A DNA stretch of 64,000 nucleotides, taken from positions 310,001 through 374,000 of the forward strand of contig NZ_JASNJE010000001.1 in assembly GCF_030164465.1 (NCBI RefSeq). The letters are read 5' to 3'. Every line of letters begins with the position of its first letter. The stretch's first letter is position 1. Positions 18,916 to 28,502 of the stretch are shown one piece after another. The notes under the pieces are model-generated. The model was not told the DNA's origin, did no database searches, and saw nothing but the letters and a program-made list of their open reading frames with translations. This DNA is from Sedimentitalea xiamensis. Its GTDB lineage: Bacteria > Pseudomonadota > Alphaproteobacteria > Rhodobacterales > Rhodobacteraceae. Both the position numbers and the translations under genes were made by a program.

Positions 18916-19725
18916 TCAGGCCGCCAATGGGGCATGTTTCTTCAGAATTTCCTGCGCCAATGCCTGATAGGCCCTCGCGCCTTTCGATTTCGGATCGTAG
19001 CTAAGGACCGGCATGGCATAGGATGGGGCTTCGCTGACGCGCACGTTTCGTGGAATACGGGTTCTGAACACCAGTTCGCCAAGGTTCTCGCGTGCATCCA
19101 GTTCAACCTGTTGGGACAGGTTGTTCCTGCGGTCATACATGGTCAGCACCACCCCTTCGATCCGAAGCTCCGGATTTGCGGTCTGCCGCACTTCCCGGAT
19201 CGACAACATCAGCTGCGACAGCCCTTCAAGCGCGAAGAATTCGCTTTGCAAGGGGACCAGAACAGAATGCGCCGCAACCATGGCGTTGACGGTCAGCAGA
19301 TTGAGAGACGGCGGGCAATCGATCAGGATGAAATCGAAATCGAAGGGTTTCATTGCATCTTGCCGCAATGCAGCATGAAGCAGGAAACTGCGCCTTTCAT
19401 TGGACATCAGTTCGATATCAGCGGAACTCAGGTCCACCGTTGCAGGGATGATGAAGAGCCCTTCCGTTTCGGTTTTCTGGATCGCCTGTTCCAGCGGGAT
19501 GTCATCTACCAGCAGTTCGTAGGTCGTGTATTCCCGGTCGGCCGCCTCAACGCCCAACCCGGTCGATGCGTTTCCCTGCGGATCGAGATCGACGACGAGA
19601 ACGCGCCGCCCGGCTTCGGCCATGGCCGCGGCAAGGTTTATCGAGGTTGTTGTTTTTCCAACGCCGCCCTTCTGGTTGGCAATGGCCATGATATGCGGCC
19701 CGTTCCGCTGCGACAGGTCAGGCAC
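18916..19725 (-). CDS. parA: Chromosome partitioning ATPase ParA
   Basis: A deviant Walker-type ATPase that moves ParB-parS complexes during chromosome segregation. The P-loop KGGVGKTTTSINLAAAMAE, the DLDPQGNASTGLG segment and IDCPPSLNLLTVNAM are intact. Two GTG codons (19737, 19725) are possible starts; 19725 gives [18 protein letters not shown], which fits the family better and has GGGGT close upstream. Either way the gene overlaps the end of rsmG, so the two are probably translationally coupled. Confidence 0.96.
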   Translation of the reverse strand: MPDLSQRNGPHIMAIANQKGGVGKTTTSINLAAAMAEAGRRVLVVDLDPQGNASTGLGVEAADREYTTYELLVDDIPLEQAIQKTETEGLFIIPATVDLSSADIELMSNERRSFLLHAALRQDAMKPFDFDFILIDCPPSLNLLTVNAMVAAHSVLVPLQSEFFALEGLSQLMLSIREVRQTANPELRIEGVVLTMYDRRNNLSQQVELDARENLGELVFRTRIPRNVRVSEAPSYAMPVLSYDPKSKGARAYQALAQEILKKHAPLAA

Positions 19726-20341
19726 GGGACACCCCACTGATCTTCAGGATGACGGATCCGTCCATGGTCTTGCTGTCGACTTTCTCCATGTCAAAGCTCC
19801 AGTTCTTGCGTGCCTCTGCCACCTCTTCTTTCCATGTAACACCTTTGGGAAACAAGGCCGTTCCGTTGGAATCAAGATGGCGCTCGCAGAACCCAAGCAA
19901 TCCGGTCAAATCCGCCAGCGCTCTGGCCGACAAAATGGTCGCATTCTGTGGGTCGAGGGTTTCAATGCGTTCCGCACGAACCCGGCCTCGAACACCGGTT
20001 TCCCGAATCGCCGTGCGCAGAAAGGCCGCCTTTCGCTGATCGCTTTCCACCAGGGTCACGTCCATCTCTGGCGCGGCATCCGCGGCAAGGATCGCCACGA
20101 CCACACCCGGAAAACCTCCGCCGCTGCCCAGGTCCAGCCAATGGGCAGCGGGAGGGGTGCACTGGAAAATCTGAATAGAATCAATGATATGCCTGCCCCA
20201 AAGATGAACAAGACTGTTCCTGGACACCAGATTTATTCTGGGATTCCACTTCTCGACCAGATCTGCAAAGACCTGCAACCGCTCCTGTGTTTCACGTGAA
20301 ACATTCTGCCCCGCCAAATCGATATGTTCCGGCGCACTCAT
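19718..20341 (-). CDS. rsmG: 16S rRNA (guanine527-N7)-methyltransferase RsmG
   Basis: Methylates G527 of 16S rRNA, using SAM; formerly GidB. The 207-aa protein has the SAM-binding loop [15 protein letters not shown] and the [13 protein letters not shown] segment. The N-terminal peptide QNVSRETQE is encoded by a perfect parS site. The start ATG overlaps the stop of mnmG in ATGA. It is part of the conserved block mnmE-mnmG-rsmG-parA-parB, read leftward. Confidence 0.96.
   Translation of the reverse strand: MSAPEHIDLAGQNVSRETQERLQVFADLVEKWNPRINLVSRNSLVHLWGRHIIDSIQIFQCTPPAAHWLDLGSGGGFPGVVVAILAADAAPEMDVTLVESDQRKAAFLRTAIRETGVRGRVRAERIETLDPQNATILSARALADLTGLLGFCERHLDSNGTALFPKGVTWKEEVAEARKNWSFDMEKVDSKTMDGSVILKISGVSRA
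20288..20303. other. parS: parS site 1 (ParB-binding palindrome) inside rsmG
   Basis: TGTTTCACGTGAAACA is a perfect 16-bp palindrome identical to the consensus ParB-binding parS site. It lies in the 5' part of rsmG and encodes part of the NVSRET peptide. It is about 5 kb from the probable origin and upstream of parAB. Confidence 0.95.
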
Positions 20342-22209
20342 CCACGCACGGCCCGTTGACTCTTGCGAATTCTCGAAAGAATGAGCGCAAGCGCGGCCGG
20401 GGTCATCCCGTCGATCCGATTTGCCTGGGCGATATTCGCCGGCCGTGAAGCTGTCAGTTTCTGTTTCAATTCGTTGGACAGGCCATCGACAAGATCGAAT
20501 CTGAAATCAACAGGGATCACATGATCCTCATCGCGTTTCAGCGCATCCACATCCTGTTCCTGGCGCTGGATGTAATTCGCGTAGATCGCATCCCGTTCAA
20601 CCTGCTTTCGCGTTTCATCGTCCAGAGCCGACAGGTCCGGCTGCAACACCGCCAATTGCTTCATACCAACATCCGGAAAAGCCAGGACATTCATTCCCGA
20701 TCGACGTTTTCCGTCTTGGCTCACCAAAATTCCGGCCTGTTCCAGTTCCTTTGGCGTGAAAGTTAATTCGTTCAAAAGGGCCCGTGCCGTTTCCAGACGT
20801 TCCATCTTTTCCTGGAACCGATGCCGGCGTTGATCACTGACGCAACCGAGAGAGATTGCCACCGAGGTCAGCCGCTGATCTGCATTGTCCGCGCGCAGGG
20901 ACAACCGGAATTCCGCGCGCGACGTGAACATACGATACGGCTCGCTGACGCCGCGAACGGTCAGGTCGTCAATCATCACCCCGATGTAGCTCGTCGACCG
21001 GGTGAAAGTCACTGGATCGCGATCCAGGGCCGCGCTCGCCGAATTGAGTCCAGCAACCAGCCCTTGCGCCGCAGCCTCTTCGTACCCGGTCGTTCCGTTG
21101 ATCTGGCCGGCGAGATACAAGCCATGCACATCCTTCAGCTCCAAGGAAGGCTTCAGGGCGCGAGGGTCCATGTAATCATATTCGATCGCATAACCAGGTT
21201 GCAGAATCCTGGCGTGTTCCAGTCCTCTTATCGAATGGACATAGGATTCCTGAACATCAACCGGCAAGGACGTCGAGATCCCGTTCGGATAAACCGTGTC
21301 GTCATCGAGCCCTTCGGGTTCGAGAAAAATCTGATGTGAATCCTTTTCCGCAAACCGCACGATCTTGTCTTCTATCGACGGACAATAACGCGGTCCGATA
21401 CCATCAATACGGCCGCCATACATTGCGGAACGGGACAGGTTCTTCTCAATGATTTCATGAGTTTGCGGATTCGTGTACGTAATACCGCAGGCAATCTGTC
21501 GCGCCGATGCGCCCTTCGTCAGAAAAGAGAAAAATATCGGATCGTCATCCCCTTCCTGCATTTCAAGACCAGACCAATCAATCGTTCGGCCGTCCAGTCT
21601 CGGCGGTGTTCCGGTCTTAAGGCGGCCCAACGGCAACCCGAATGAATCGATGCGCTCTGCGAGCCGGACAGACGGCTTGTCCCCCATCCGGCCGCCCGGT
21701 TTCGACAGGTCCCCGATGTGAATCACGCCACGCAGAAATGTTCCCGTTGTCAGAACAACCGCCCGGGATCCTATTTCACTCCCATCTGCAAGGACCACAC
21801 CGGCAACCCTGTCGCCTTCCATGCGAAAATCGGCAACCTCCCCTACGATAATATCCAGGTTCTCGCGTCGCTCCGTCTCGGAAAGCATGGCTTTCCTGTA
21901 AAGCCGCCGATCCGCCTGCGTCCTCGGCCCCTGAACCGCCGGGCCTTTGCGGCGGTTCAACAACCGGAACTGAATACCGGCCTTGTCGGCGACCCGACCC
22001 ATAACGCCGTCGAATGCATCGATTTCCCGAACGAGATGGCCTTTACCCAACCCACCTATGGCCGGGTTGCAGGACATGACACCGATTCCTTCGCGTTTCA
22101 ATGTCACCAAGGCTGTGCGCGCACCCATTCGGGCGGACGCATGTGCGGCCTCGGTTCCCGCGTGGCCGCCGCCGATCACAATGACATCAAAATGTTTCAC
22201 GTGAAACAC
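20338..22209 (-). CDS. mnmG: tRNA uridine-5-carboxymethylaminomethyl modification enzyme, FAD subunit
   Basis: With MnmE it builds the cmnm5 modification at the wobble uridine of tRNAs (formerly GidA). The 623-aa protein has the FAD-binding [21 protein letters not shown] and the conserved [21 protein letters not shown] with its catalytic cysteine region. The first codons (MFHVKHFD) coincide with a perfect parS site, which is a known feature of this gene in many bacteria. It lies 3 bp from mnmE and overlaps rsmG by 4 nt. Confidence 0.97.
   Translation of the reverse strand: MFHVKHFDVIVIGGGHAGTEAAHASARMGARTALVTLKREGIGVMSCNPAIGGLGKGHLVREIDAFDGVMGRVADKAGIQFRLLNRRKGPAVQGPRTQADRRLYRKAMLSETERRENLDIIVGEVADFRMEGDRVAGVVLADGSEIGSRAVVLTTGTFLRGVIHIGDLSKPGGRMGDKPSVRLAERIDSFGLPLGRLKTGTPPRLDGRTIDWSGLEMQEGDDDPIFFSFLTKGASARQIACGITYTNPQTHEIIEKNLSRSAMYGGRIDGIGPRYCPSIEDKIVRFAEKDSHQIFLEPEGLDDDTVYPNGISTSLPVDVQESYVHSIRGLEHARILQPGYAIEYDYMDPRALKPSLELKDVHGLYLAGQINGTTGYEEAAAQGLVAGLNSASAALDRDPVTFTRSTSYIGVMIDDLTVRGVSEPYRMFTSRAEFRLSLRADNADQRLTSVAISLGCVSDQRRHRFQEKMERLETARALLNELTFTPKELEQAGILVSQDGKRRSGMNVLAFPDVGMKQLAVLQPDLSALDDETRKQVERDAIYANYIQRQEQDVDALKRDEDHVIPVDFRFDLVDGLSNELKQKLTASRPANIAQANRIDGMTPAALALILSRIRKSQRAVRG
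22193..22208. other. parS: parS site 2 overlapping the mnmG start
   Basis: A second perfect copy of TGTTTCACGTGAAACA. It overlaps the mnmG start codon and fixes the N-terminal residues FHVKH. It lies 1.9 kb from parS site 1 and about 3.2 kb from the probable origin, between the origin and parAB. Confidence 0.95.
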
Positions 22210-22212
22210 TCC

Positions 22213-23499
22213 TCACTTACCAAGGCAGAAACTGGAGAAAATCTCATCCAGTATGTTCTCGACATCGACACGCCCCACCAAGGATTCAAGAGCGCGAATC
22301 GCTGTCCGTAGTTCTTCCGCAGCAAGTTCATACTGGTCCGAACCCGTCATTAAAAGCTGGCGGGCCGCAGCAAGCGAGATATTTGCCCTCTGCATCGCGA
22401 TCCGATGCCTTTCCCGGGTCGCCAACCCCGCACTCGCACTCCGTGATTTGAGCGTCGATGCGATCTGTCCGACAAGTTCGGAAATGCCTTCGCCCGTCTT
22501 CCCGGAAACCGCGCCCGACTTGTCGCACAATGTGTCCGCTTTCGGACGCACGCGGATATCCCCATTCCTGAAGGGGACATCGATCACGGAGTTATCGTCC
22601 GCCAGGAAAACCCTGAGATCCGCCCGTTCGGCGCGGTCCTTTGCCAAAGCGATTCCCAAGTCCTCCACATGATCCGCGGTCTCGCGCAATCCGGCGGTAT
22701 CGAGCAATGTGACAGCCAATCCATCAAGATCCATCCGGACCTCGATAACATCACGCGTGGTTCCCGCGAATTCCGATGTGATCGCCGCCTTGCGTCCGGC
22801 CAAGGCATTCAAAAGAGTGGATTTTCCCACGTTCGGCGCCCCAATGATCGCCACCTCGAACCCGTTGCGGATCCGTTCCGCGATCACGACACCGGTCGTC
22901 TCACGGGAAAGATCGGTTGAAACCTTGTCCAGAAGCGCAGAGACCTCTGGGGTTACATCCGTGGGGATGTCCTCATCAGCGAAATCAATGGTCGCCTCGA
23001 TCAAGGAGGCAGCGCGAATGAGATCCATTCTCCAACACTCGGCAAGGTTTCCGAGTTCGCCGCTCAACACCGATTGCGCCTGCTTACGCTGCGCTTCGGT
23101 TTCCGCGTCGATCAGATCGGCCAGACCTTCCACTTGGGACAAGTCGAGCTTTGCGTTCTCCAGCGCGCGACGCGTGAACTCCCCAGGATCCGCAAGGCGC
23201 AATCCCTCCATCCGGGACAATTCAGTCAGAACCAAAGACACGACGGCCACACTGCCATGAAGTTGCAGTTCAACCACGTCCTCTCCGGTAAAACTGGCCG
23301 GTGCGCAAAACGTCAGCACCAGCGCATCGTCCAGCATCCCCCCTGTCCGGTCCCGCAGTTTGACCAGGTTCATACCTCTGGACGGAAGATCGCGGCAGGA
23401 CAAATCGTGAACAGCGGAATGCGACCGGGGACCGGAAATACGAATGACCGCTACGCCGGCCTTTCCCTGTGCGCTGGCCAGCGCATAAATTGTATCCAT
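22213..23499 (-). CDS. mnmE: tRNA modification GTPase MnmE
   Basis: GTPase partner of MnmG in wobble uridine modification (formerly TrmE). The N-terminal tetrahydrofolate-binding domain begins [20 protein letters not shown]. The G domain carries [16 protein letters not shown], switch [12 protein letters not shown] and the preceding TTRDVIE. The C-terminal FCLGK holds the conserved cysteine of the C-[ILV]-GK motif. The protein has 428 aa, slightly below the family average of about 450. It is the first gene of the mnmE-mnmG-rsmG-parA-parB run. Confidence 0.96.
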   Translation of the reverse strand: MDTIYALASAQGKAGVAVIRISGPRSHSAVHDLSCRDLPSRGMNLVKLRDRTGGMLDDALVLTFCAPASFTGEDVVELQLHGSVAVVSLVLTELSRMEGLRLADPGEFTRRALENAKLDLSQVEGLADLIDAETEAQRKQAQSVLSGELGNLAECWRMDLIRAASLIEATIDFADEDIPTDVTPEVSALLDKVSTDLSRETTGVVIAERIRNGFEVAIIGAPNVGKSTLLNALAGRKAAITSEFAGTTRDVIEVRMDLDGLAVTLLDTAGLRETADHVEDLGIALAKDRAERADLRVFLADDNSVIDVPFRNGDIRVRPKADTLCDKSGAVSGKTGEGISELVGQIASTLKSRSASAGLATRERHRIAMQRANISLAAARQLLMTGSDQYELAAEELRTAIRALESLVGRVDVENILDEIFSSFCLGK

Positions 23500-23527
23500 G
23501 ACATAACCCCGTGCGCGAAGACCCGGA

Positions 23528-24799
23528 TCAGGTGTTCATAGAATCGAAGAAATCGCTGTTGGATTTGGTCTGCTTAAGTTTGGAAATCAGAAATTCGATA
23601 GCATCGGTCGTGCCCATCGGATTCAAGATCCGACGCAGCACGAACGTCTTCTGAAGATCGACCTTGTCGACCAACAGATCTTCCTTGCGCGTTCCGGATT
23701 TCAGGATGTCGATGGCCGGGAAAACCCGCTTGTCGGCGATCTTGCGATCCAGAACGATCTCGGAGTTTCCGGTTCCCTTGAACTCCTCAAAGATCACCTC
23801 ATCCATCCGGCTGCCGGTATCGATCAGCGCAGTGGCGATGATGGTCAGCGATCCGCCTTCTTCGATGTTGCGCGCTGCACCGAAGAATCGCTTGGGGCGT
23901 TGCAGGGCATTGGCGTCGACGCCCCCGGTCAGAACCTTGCCGGATGACGGAACGACCGTGTTGAACGCCCTACCGAGTCTTGTGATAGAATCTAAAAGAA
24001 TAACAACATCTCGTTTATGTTCAACCAGACGCTTCGCCTTTTCAATCACCATCTCGGACACGGCCACATGTCTCGTGGCGGGTTCGTCAAAGGTTGACGA
24101 GACGACTTCGCCCTTGACCGAACGTTGCATGTCGGTGACTTCTTCGGGGCGTTCATCGATCAGCAGAACGATCAGATAGCACTCCGGATGGTTCTTTTCG
24201 ATCGAGTTGGCGATATTCTGCAGTATAACCGTCTTGCCGGTGCGGGGCGGCGCCACGATCAGCGAACGCTGGCCTTTCCCGATCGGCGCCACCAGATCGA
24301 TGATCCGGGCCGTGCGATCCTTGATCGTCGGATCCTCGATCTCCATCTTCAGACGCTCGTCCGGGTAGAGCGGGGTCAGGTTGTCAAAGGCGATCTTGTG
24401 TTTGGCCTTTTCAGGATCTTCAAAGTTGATCTCCGTGACATTGGTCAGCGCGAAATAGCGTTCGTTTTCGTTCGGCGCCTGGATCACCCCGTAAATCGTA
24501 TCGCCCGTGCGCAACGAATGCTGGCGGATCATCTCCGGAGACACATAAATATCGTCGGGGCCCGGCAGATAGTTCGCCTCCGGCGAACGCAGAAACCCGA
24601 ACCCGTCCTGGAGAACTTCGAGCACGCCGTCGCCGGACACTTCCCATCCTTCGTCCGCGCGTTCGCGCAGGATCTGGAACATCATCTCGCCCTTGCGCAT
24701 CGTCGATGCGTTTTCGATCTCGAGATCTTCGGCCATCGCCAGAAGATCCTTGGGGCTCTTGGCTTTCAGATCGGAAAGGGTCAGTTTTTCTACGGTCAT
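23528..24799 (-). CDS. rho: Transcription termination factor Rho
   Basis: A hexameric RNA helicase that ends transcription at Rho-dependent sites. The 423-aa frame from ATG 24799 ([20 protein letters not shown]) has an N-terminal helical domain, the RNA-binding cold-shock fold ([20 protein letters not shown]), Walker A in [13 protein letters not shown], and [13 protein letters not shown]. The extra upstream frame to 24907 does not match the family. It lies between mnmE and hemJ on the strand leading away from the origin. Confidence 0.96.
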   Translation of the reverse strand: MTVEKLTLSDLKAKSPKDLLAMAEDLEIENASTMRKGEMMFQILRERADEGWEVSGDGVLEVLQDGFGFLRSPEANYLPGPDDIYVSPEMIRQHSLRTGDTIYGVIQAPNENERYFALTNVTEINFEDPEKAKHKIAFDNLTPLYPDERLKMEIEDPTIKDRTARIIDLVAPIGKGQRSLIVAPPRTGKTVILQNIANSIEKNHPECYLIVLLIDERPEEVTDMQRSVKGEVVSSTFDEPATRHVAVSEMVIEKAKRLVEHKRDVVILLDSITRLGRAFNTVVPSSGKVLTGGVDANALQRPKRFFGAARNIEEGGSLTIIATALIDTGSRMDEVIFEEFKGTGNSEIVLDRKIADKRVFPAIDILKSGTRKEDLLVDKVDLQKTFVLRRILNPMGTTDAIEFLISKLKQTKSNSDFFDSMNT

Positions 24800-24924
24800 G
24801 ATGATACAGCCTGTCTGCGACCGGACCGAACCGGAGGCATTCTGTCGGAATTGGGAAAACGCCCTGCCCGGACGGGCTGGCTGCGAACGTGTTAGACAAG
24901 GTCGCATGGAAAGTCAAACGGTCA

Positions 24925-25374
24925 TCAGAACCTGACGACCACAGCCAGAACGATCACGATCATCAGAACCGTCGGAACTTCGTTCATCAACCGGAACTGC
25001 CGCCCCGTGACGGAATTCCGGCCGTCGGAGAAGTCCTTGAGTCGCAGCCCGAGCCAATGGTGAAACCAGGTCATGGCCAGAACACAGGCACCTTTCACCC
25101 AGGGCCAGACAGCGGACCAATCCACGATCCCCGGCGTGAACACCAGAAGCAACCCGAATGCCCAAGTGGCGATCATGGCAGGCCGCATGATCAATCGAAG
25201 CAGTTTGCCTTCCATCATCTCGAAGACCGGCGCCAGACCGTCGATGGCATCGGACCGTTCCACATGATGAACGAACAGCCTCGGCAGGTAAAACAACCCT
25301 GCCATCCATGATATCACGGCCATGATGTGAAACGCCTTGGTCCAGGGATAGATTGAGGTCAGGAAATCGGTCAT
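24925..25374 (-). CDS. hemJ: Protoporphyrinogen oxidase HemJ
   Basis: A small (149 aa) inner-membrane protein with four to five predicted helices that oxidises protoporphyrinogen IX to protoporphyrin IX. The segments KAFHIMAVISWMAGLFYLPR, RLIMRPAMIATWAFGL and WVKGACVLAMTWFHHW match the HemJ family, and the histidine in KAFHIMAV is a probable heme ligand. It is the last gene on the left before the origin. Heme genes are scattered elsewhere in the window (hemW, hemD, hemY). Confidence 0.92.
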   Translation of the reverse strand: MTDFLTSIYPWTKAFHIMAVISWMAGLFYLPRLFVHHVERSDAIDGLAPVFEMMEGKLLRLIMRPAMIATWAFGLLLVFTPGIVDWSAVWPWVKGACVLAMTWFHHWLGLRLKDFSDGRNSVTGRQFRLMNEVPTVLMIVIVLAVVVRF

Positions 25375-25389
25375 CGGGTCCTCGGCTTT

Positions 25390-25780
25390 CGCTCCGGTCT
25401 AACCAAAATAAATATATATATAAAGATAAGGAAGTTGGTTTTGTAGGCAGGCCCAGACTCTGTGGATCATTCAGTTCGACGTGGCTTATCCACAAGGCTT
25501 GGTGATGTGGAAAAATCGTACACGAGATAAGATTGTGTCTGAAAAATAATAATAATACCAATAAGATGCAAGATCCAATCCGGCCAAGATCACGGGGATA
25601 AGTCAGGAAGAACCTTGAACATTCGCAGCTATGCCCGGACAGAGGGTTTTCCTTATCCATGAGGTATGAATAAAGAATGAACCGGACAAGTCGCGCGGGT
25701 TTTCCCGGTCTTGCGCGCGGAACCGAAAACCATACAACTCATCTCCGATGATCCCCTGTCCAGGACCCGAGTTTTCCACA
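25390..25780. other. oriC: Probable chromosomal replication origin (oriC)
   Basis: A gene-free stretch of about 400 bp, far richer in A+T than its surroundings, separates leftward hemJ from rightward maf. It has an AT-only run at 25401-25428 and an AATAATAAT tract near 25545. DnaA boxes: a perfect TTATCCACA at 25486-25494 (+); one mismatch at 25461-25469 (-), 25506-25514 (-) and 25772-25780 (+); two mismatches at 25593-25601 (-) and 25653-25661 (+). A GACTC (GANTC methylation site) lies at 25456. The par block with two parS sites is 3-5 kb away, and flanking genes point outward on both sides. Confidence 0.88.
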
Positions 25781-26379
25781 TGGCTATCCCCATCGTCCTT
25801 GCGTCCGGTTCCGCGATACGCGCGCAACTTTTGCGCCAAGTCGGTGTCCCGTTTCAGGTGGTGATCCCGCGCATCGACGAAGATGCGGTCAAGTCGTCGA
25901 TGGTGGCCGAGACGGCGAAACCGCGCGACATCGCCGACGCATTGGCCGAAATGAAGGCGCGAAAGGTCAGCGACAAAGTGCCCGGAGCGATGGTCCTGGG
26001 ATGTGATCAGGTTCTGGATTTTGGCGGAACTCTCCTGTCCAAGCCGCTGTCGCCGGACGATGCGTTGCATCAGCTTGCCGCGATGCGCGGCGCGCGGCAT
26101 ATGCTCCTGTCCGCGGCGGTGATCTATCAGGACGGCCAGCCGATCTGGCGGCACGTGGGGCAGGTCCGGCTTCGGATGCGGGATGCGAGCGAGGCCTATC
26201 TGAAAGCCTATGTCGACCGGAACTGGGAAACTATCCGCCACGCGGTCGGGGGCTACAAGATCGAGGAAGAGGGAGTCAGGCTGTTCGCCAGCATTGACGG
26301 GGACTATTTTAACGTCTTGGGTATGCCCTTGTTGCCACTACTGAATTTTCTGGCGTTGCGAGGAGTGATCGACGGATGA
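25780..26379 (+). CDS. Maf-family nucleotide pyrophosphatase
   Basis: A Maf-like protein that hydrolyses canonical or modified nucleoside triphosphates. The 199-aa frame begins MAIPIVLASGSAIRAQLLRQ, the signature N-terminus, and carries VLGCDQVLDFGG, SPDDALHQLAAMRG and YKIEEEGVRLFASIDGDYFNVLGMP. Its start codon overlaps a DnaA-box-like TTTTCCACA, and there is no strong ribosome site, so the start could be read differently (in-frame ATG 25711). It is the first gene on the right of the origin and overlaps aroE. Confidence 0.9.
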   Translation: MAIPIVLASGSAIRAQLLRQVGVPFQVVIPRIDEDAVKSSMVAETAKPRDIADALAEMKARKVSDKVPGAMVLGCDQVLDFGGTLLSKPLSPDDALHQLAAMRGARHMLLSAAVIYQDGQPIWRHVGQVRLRMRDASEAYLKAYVDRNWETIRHAVGGYKIEEEGVRLFASIDGDYFNVLGMPLLPLLNFLALRGVIDG

Positions 26380-27209
26380 CACATGACCGTATTCCCCTGG
26401 CCGGTGTCATAGGATCGCCGGTCGCCCATTCCAGATCCCCGCAGCTGCATGGACATTGGCTGAAGTCATTGGGACTGCGCGGGTTTTACATTCCGATGGA
26501 TGTTGCGCGGGATGATCTTGCGCAGGTTATCCGGACCTTGCCCCGGATGGGTTTCGTCGGGGCGAACGTCACCGTTCCGCACAAGGAGGCGGTGATGGCG
26601 ATCGCCGACAAGATTTCCGACCGCGCCACGCTGATCGGTGCCGCGAACACGCTGATCTTTCGCGAAGACGGAACGATCCATGCCGACAATACGGACGGCT
26701 ACGGGTTCATCGAGAATCTCCGTCATGGGGCGCCGGACTGGCGCGCCGACGCGGGTCCGGCAGTGGTTCTGGGAGCCGGCGGAGCGGCGCGGGCGGTCAT
26801 TGCGGCCCTGACGGATGCCGGTGTGCCCGAGATCGTTCTGAGCAACCGCACCCGCGTGCGGGCGGAACGACTGAAGGACGACTTTGGCCAAAGGGTCCAG
26901 GTCGTGGACTGGGTTCAGGCAGGAAACGCCCTGGACGATGCCGCGCTGGTGGTCAATACCACATCGCTCGGAATGGTCGGTCAGCCGGAACTGCGCGTGC
27001 CGCTGGATGGCTTGCGAAAGGGGCAGGTCGTGACGGATCTTGTCTACACTCCGCTGAAGACACGGCTTCTCGCGGCGGCTGAACAGGTCGGATGCGAAAC
27101 GGTGGACGGGCTTGGCATGTTGCTGTACCAGGCGGTGCCCGGTTTCGAACGCTGGTTCGGGGTTCGTCCCGTTGTCGATGACGAAGCCCGGGCGGCGGCC
27201 CTGAGATGA
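26376..27209 (+). CDS. aroE: Shikimate dehydrogenase
   Basis: Reduces 3-dehydroshikimate to shikimate with NADPH in aromatic amino acid synthesis. The 277-aa protein shows the substrate-binding GVIGSPVAHSRSPQLHGHWL, the catalytic lysine in NVTVPHKEAVM, AANTLIFREDGTIHADNTDG, and the NADP loop VLGAGGAARAVIAAL with SNRTRVRAE. It starts in an ATGA overlap with maf and ends in an ATGA overlap with coaE. Confidence 0.97.
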   Translation: MTHDRIPLAGVIGSPVAHSRSPQLHGHWLKSLGLRGFYIPMDVARDDLAQVIRTLPRMGFVGANVTVPHKEAVMAIADKISDRATLIGAANTLIFREDGTIHADNTDGYGFIENLRHGAPDWRADAGPAVVLGAGGAARAVIAALTDAGVPEIVLSNRTRVRAERLKDDFGQRVQVVDWVQAGNALDDAALVVNTTSLGMVGQPELRVPLDGLRKGQVVTDLVYTPLKTRLLAAAEQVGCETVDGLGMLLYQAVPGFERWFGVRPVVDDEARAAALR

Positions 27210-27799
27210 GCTTTCTCCTGGGTCTCACCGGCTCCATCGGAATGGGCAAGAGCACGACGGCCCGGCTGTTCGTCGAAGAAGGCTGCGCTCTCTGGGATGC
27301 GGATGCCGCCGTGCACCGGCTTTATGACCGGGGCGGGGCCGCGGTCGTTCCCCTGCGTGCCGTCTTTCCCGAAGCAGTGCGCGACGACCGGGTGGACAGG
27401 CAGGTCCTGAAGCGGATCATTTCCGAAGACCCCGTCGCGCTGGCCCGGATTGAAAAGATCGTGCATCCGCTGGTGGCGTCGGACCGAGAGATGTTCAAGA
27501 CCACGGCCGATGCGGATATACTGGTCTTTGATATTCCTCTGCTTTTCGAAACCGGCGGTGATGTGCTGATGGACGCTGTGGCCTGCGTTACCGCCCCGGC
27601 AGAGGTGCAGGAACAGCGGGTTCTGGAACGCGGAAGCATGACGCGCGCGCAATTCGAACAGATCAAGAGCAAACAGATGCCGGACGCGGAAAAACGGACC
27701 AGATCGGATTTCGTCATCCTTACGGATACGCTGGAACATGCCCGCACGCAGGTGCATGATATCGTGACAACGATCAGAGAGCGGCTGGCCCATGCGTGA
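27206..27799 (+). CDS. coaE: Dephospho-CoA kinase
   Basis: Phosphorylates the ribose of dephospho-CoA, the last step of coenzyme A synthesis. The 197-aa protein has the P-loop GLTGSIGMGKSTTARLFVEE and the DADAAVHRLY substrate segment, then DIPLLFETGGDVLMD. It overlaps aroE by 4 nt and dnaQ by 8 nt, so the four genes maf-aroE-coaE-dnaQ form one tightly packed transcription unit. Confidence 0.96.
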   Translation: MSFLLGLTGSIGMGKSTTARLFVEEGCALWDADAAVHRLYDRGGAAVVPLRAVFPEAVRDDRVDRQVLKRIISEDPVALARIEKIVHPLVASDREMFKTTADADILVFDIPLLFETGGDVLMDAVACVTAPAEVQEQRVLERGSMTRAQFEQIKSKQMPDAEKRTRSDFVILTDTLEHARTQVHDIVTTIRERLAHA

Positions 27800-28478
27800 A
27801 ATCGTCCTTGATACGGAAACCACCGGATTCGACCCGGAAACCGGGGACAGGATCGTCGAGATCGGCGCGGTGGAGCTATACAATCACATTGCCACGGGCC
27901 GGACCTATCACCAGTATATCAATCCGGAACGCTCGATGCCGGCGGAAGCCTTCGAAGTGCATGGCCTGGGCGACGATTTCCTGCGCGACAAGCCGAGATT
28001 CGCGGAGATCGGACAGGCGTTCCTGGATTTCGTGCAGGATTCCAAGCTGATCATCCACAACGCGTCCTTCGACATGAAGTTCCTGAACGCGGAACTCGGC
28101 TGGATGAAGCTGCCGTTGTTGCCGTGGGATCGGGCGATCGACACGCTCGCCATCGCGCGCCAAAGGTTTCCGGGCTCGCCGGCCAGCCTGGATGCGCTGT
28201 GCCGCCGCTTCAACATCGACAACTCCTCGCGCACGCTGCACGGGGCCTTGCTGGACTCCGAGATCCTAGCGGAAGTTTATCTCGAACTGATCGGCGGTCG
28301 TCAGCCGGACCTGTCGCTATCGATCGCAAGCGTCGATTCTGAATCGGCCACCGGAGGAATATGGCGTCCGATGCCGCGCCCGGCTCCCTTGCCATCCCGG
28401 TTGACCGAAGATGAACGCGAGGCGCACGATGCCTTTGTCAAGTCTCTGGGAGAGTCGGCCCTTTGGGCGCGCGCCTGA
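27792..28478 (+). CDS. dnaQ: DNA polymerase III epsilon subunit (3'-5' proofreading exonuclease)
   Basis: Proofreading subunit of the replicative polymerase. The 228-aa protein has Exo I DTETTGFDPETGDRIVEIGA (D7 and E9), Exo II in IIHNASFDMKFLNAEL, and Exo III around HGALLDSEILAEVYLEL. The C-terminal tail is short and rich in proline, consistent with a binding segment for the alpha subunit. It ends the maf-aroE-coaE-dnaQ run; a perfect 10-bp hairpin includes its stop codon. Confidence 0.96.
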   Translation: MREIVLDTETTGFDPETGDRIVEIGAVELYNHIATGRTYHQYINPERSMPAEAFEVHGLGDDFLRDKPRFAEIGQAFLDFVQDSKLIIHNASFDMKFLNAELGWMKLPLLPWDRAIDTLAIARQRFPGSPASLDALCRRFNIDNSSRTLHGALLDSEILAEVYLELIGGRQPDLSLSIASVDSESATGGIWRPMPRPAPLPSRLTEDEREAHDAFVKSLGESALWARA

Positions 28479-28495
28479 GATCAGGTCAGGCGCGC
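28469..28495. terminator. Hairpin between dnaQ and secB
   Basis: Arms GCGCGCCTGA (28469-28478) and TCAGGCGCGC (28486-28495) with a 7-nt loop form a perfect 10-bp stem that includes the dnaQ stop codon. There is no T tract on either strand. It lies between convergent dnaQ and secB and may act in both directions. Confidence 0.5.
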
Positions 28496-28502
28496 CAACC
28501 CG

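Noticed and set aside
25603-26241. Leftward open frames through the origin region
   Set aside because: They are antisense to maf or cross the AT-rich origin, with no recognisable protein content.
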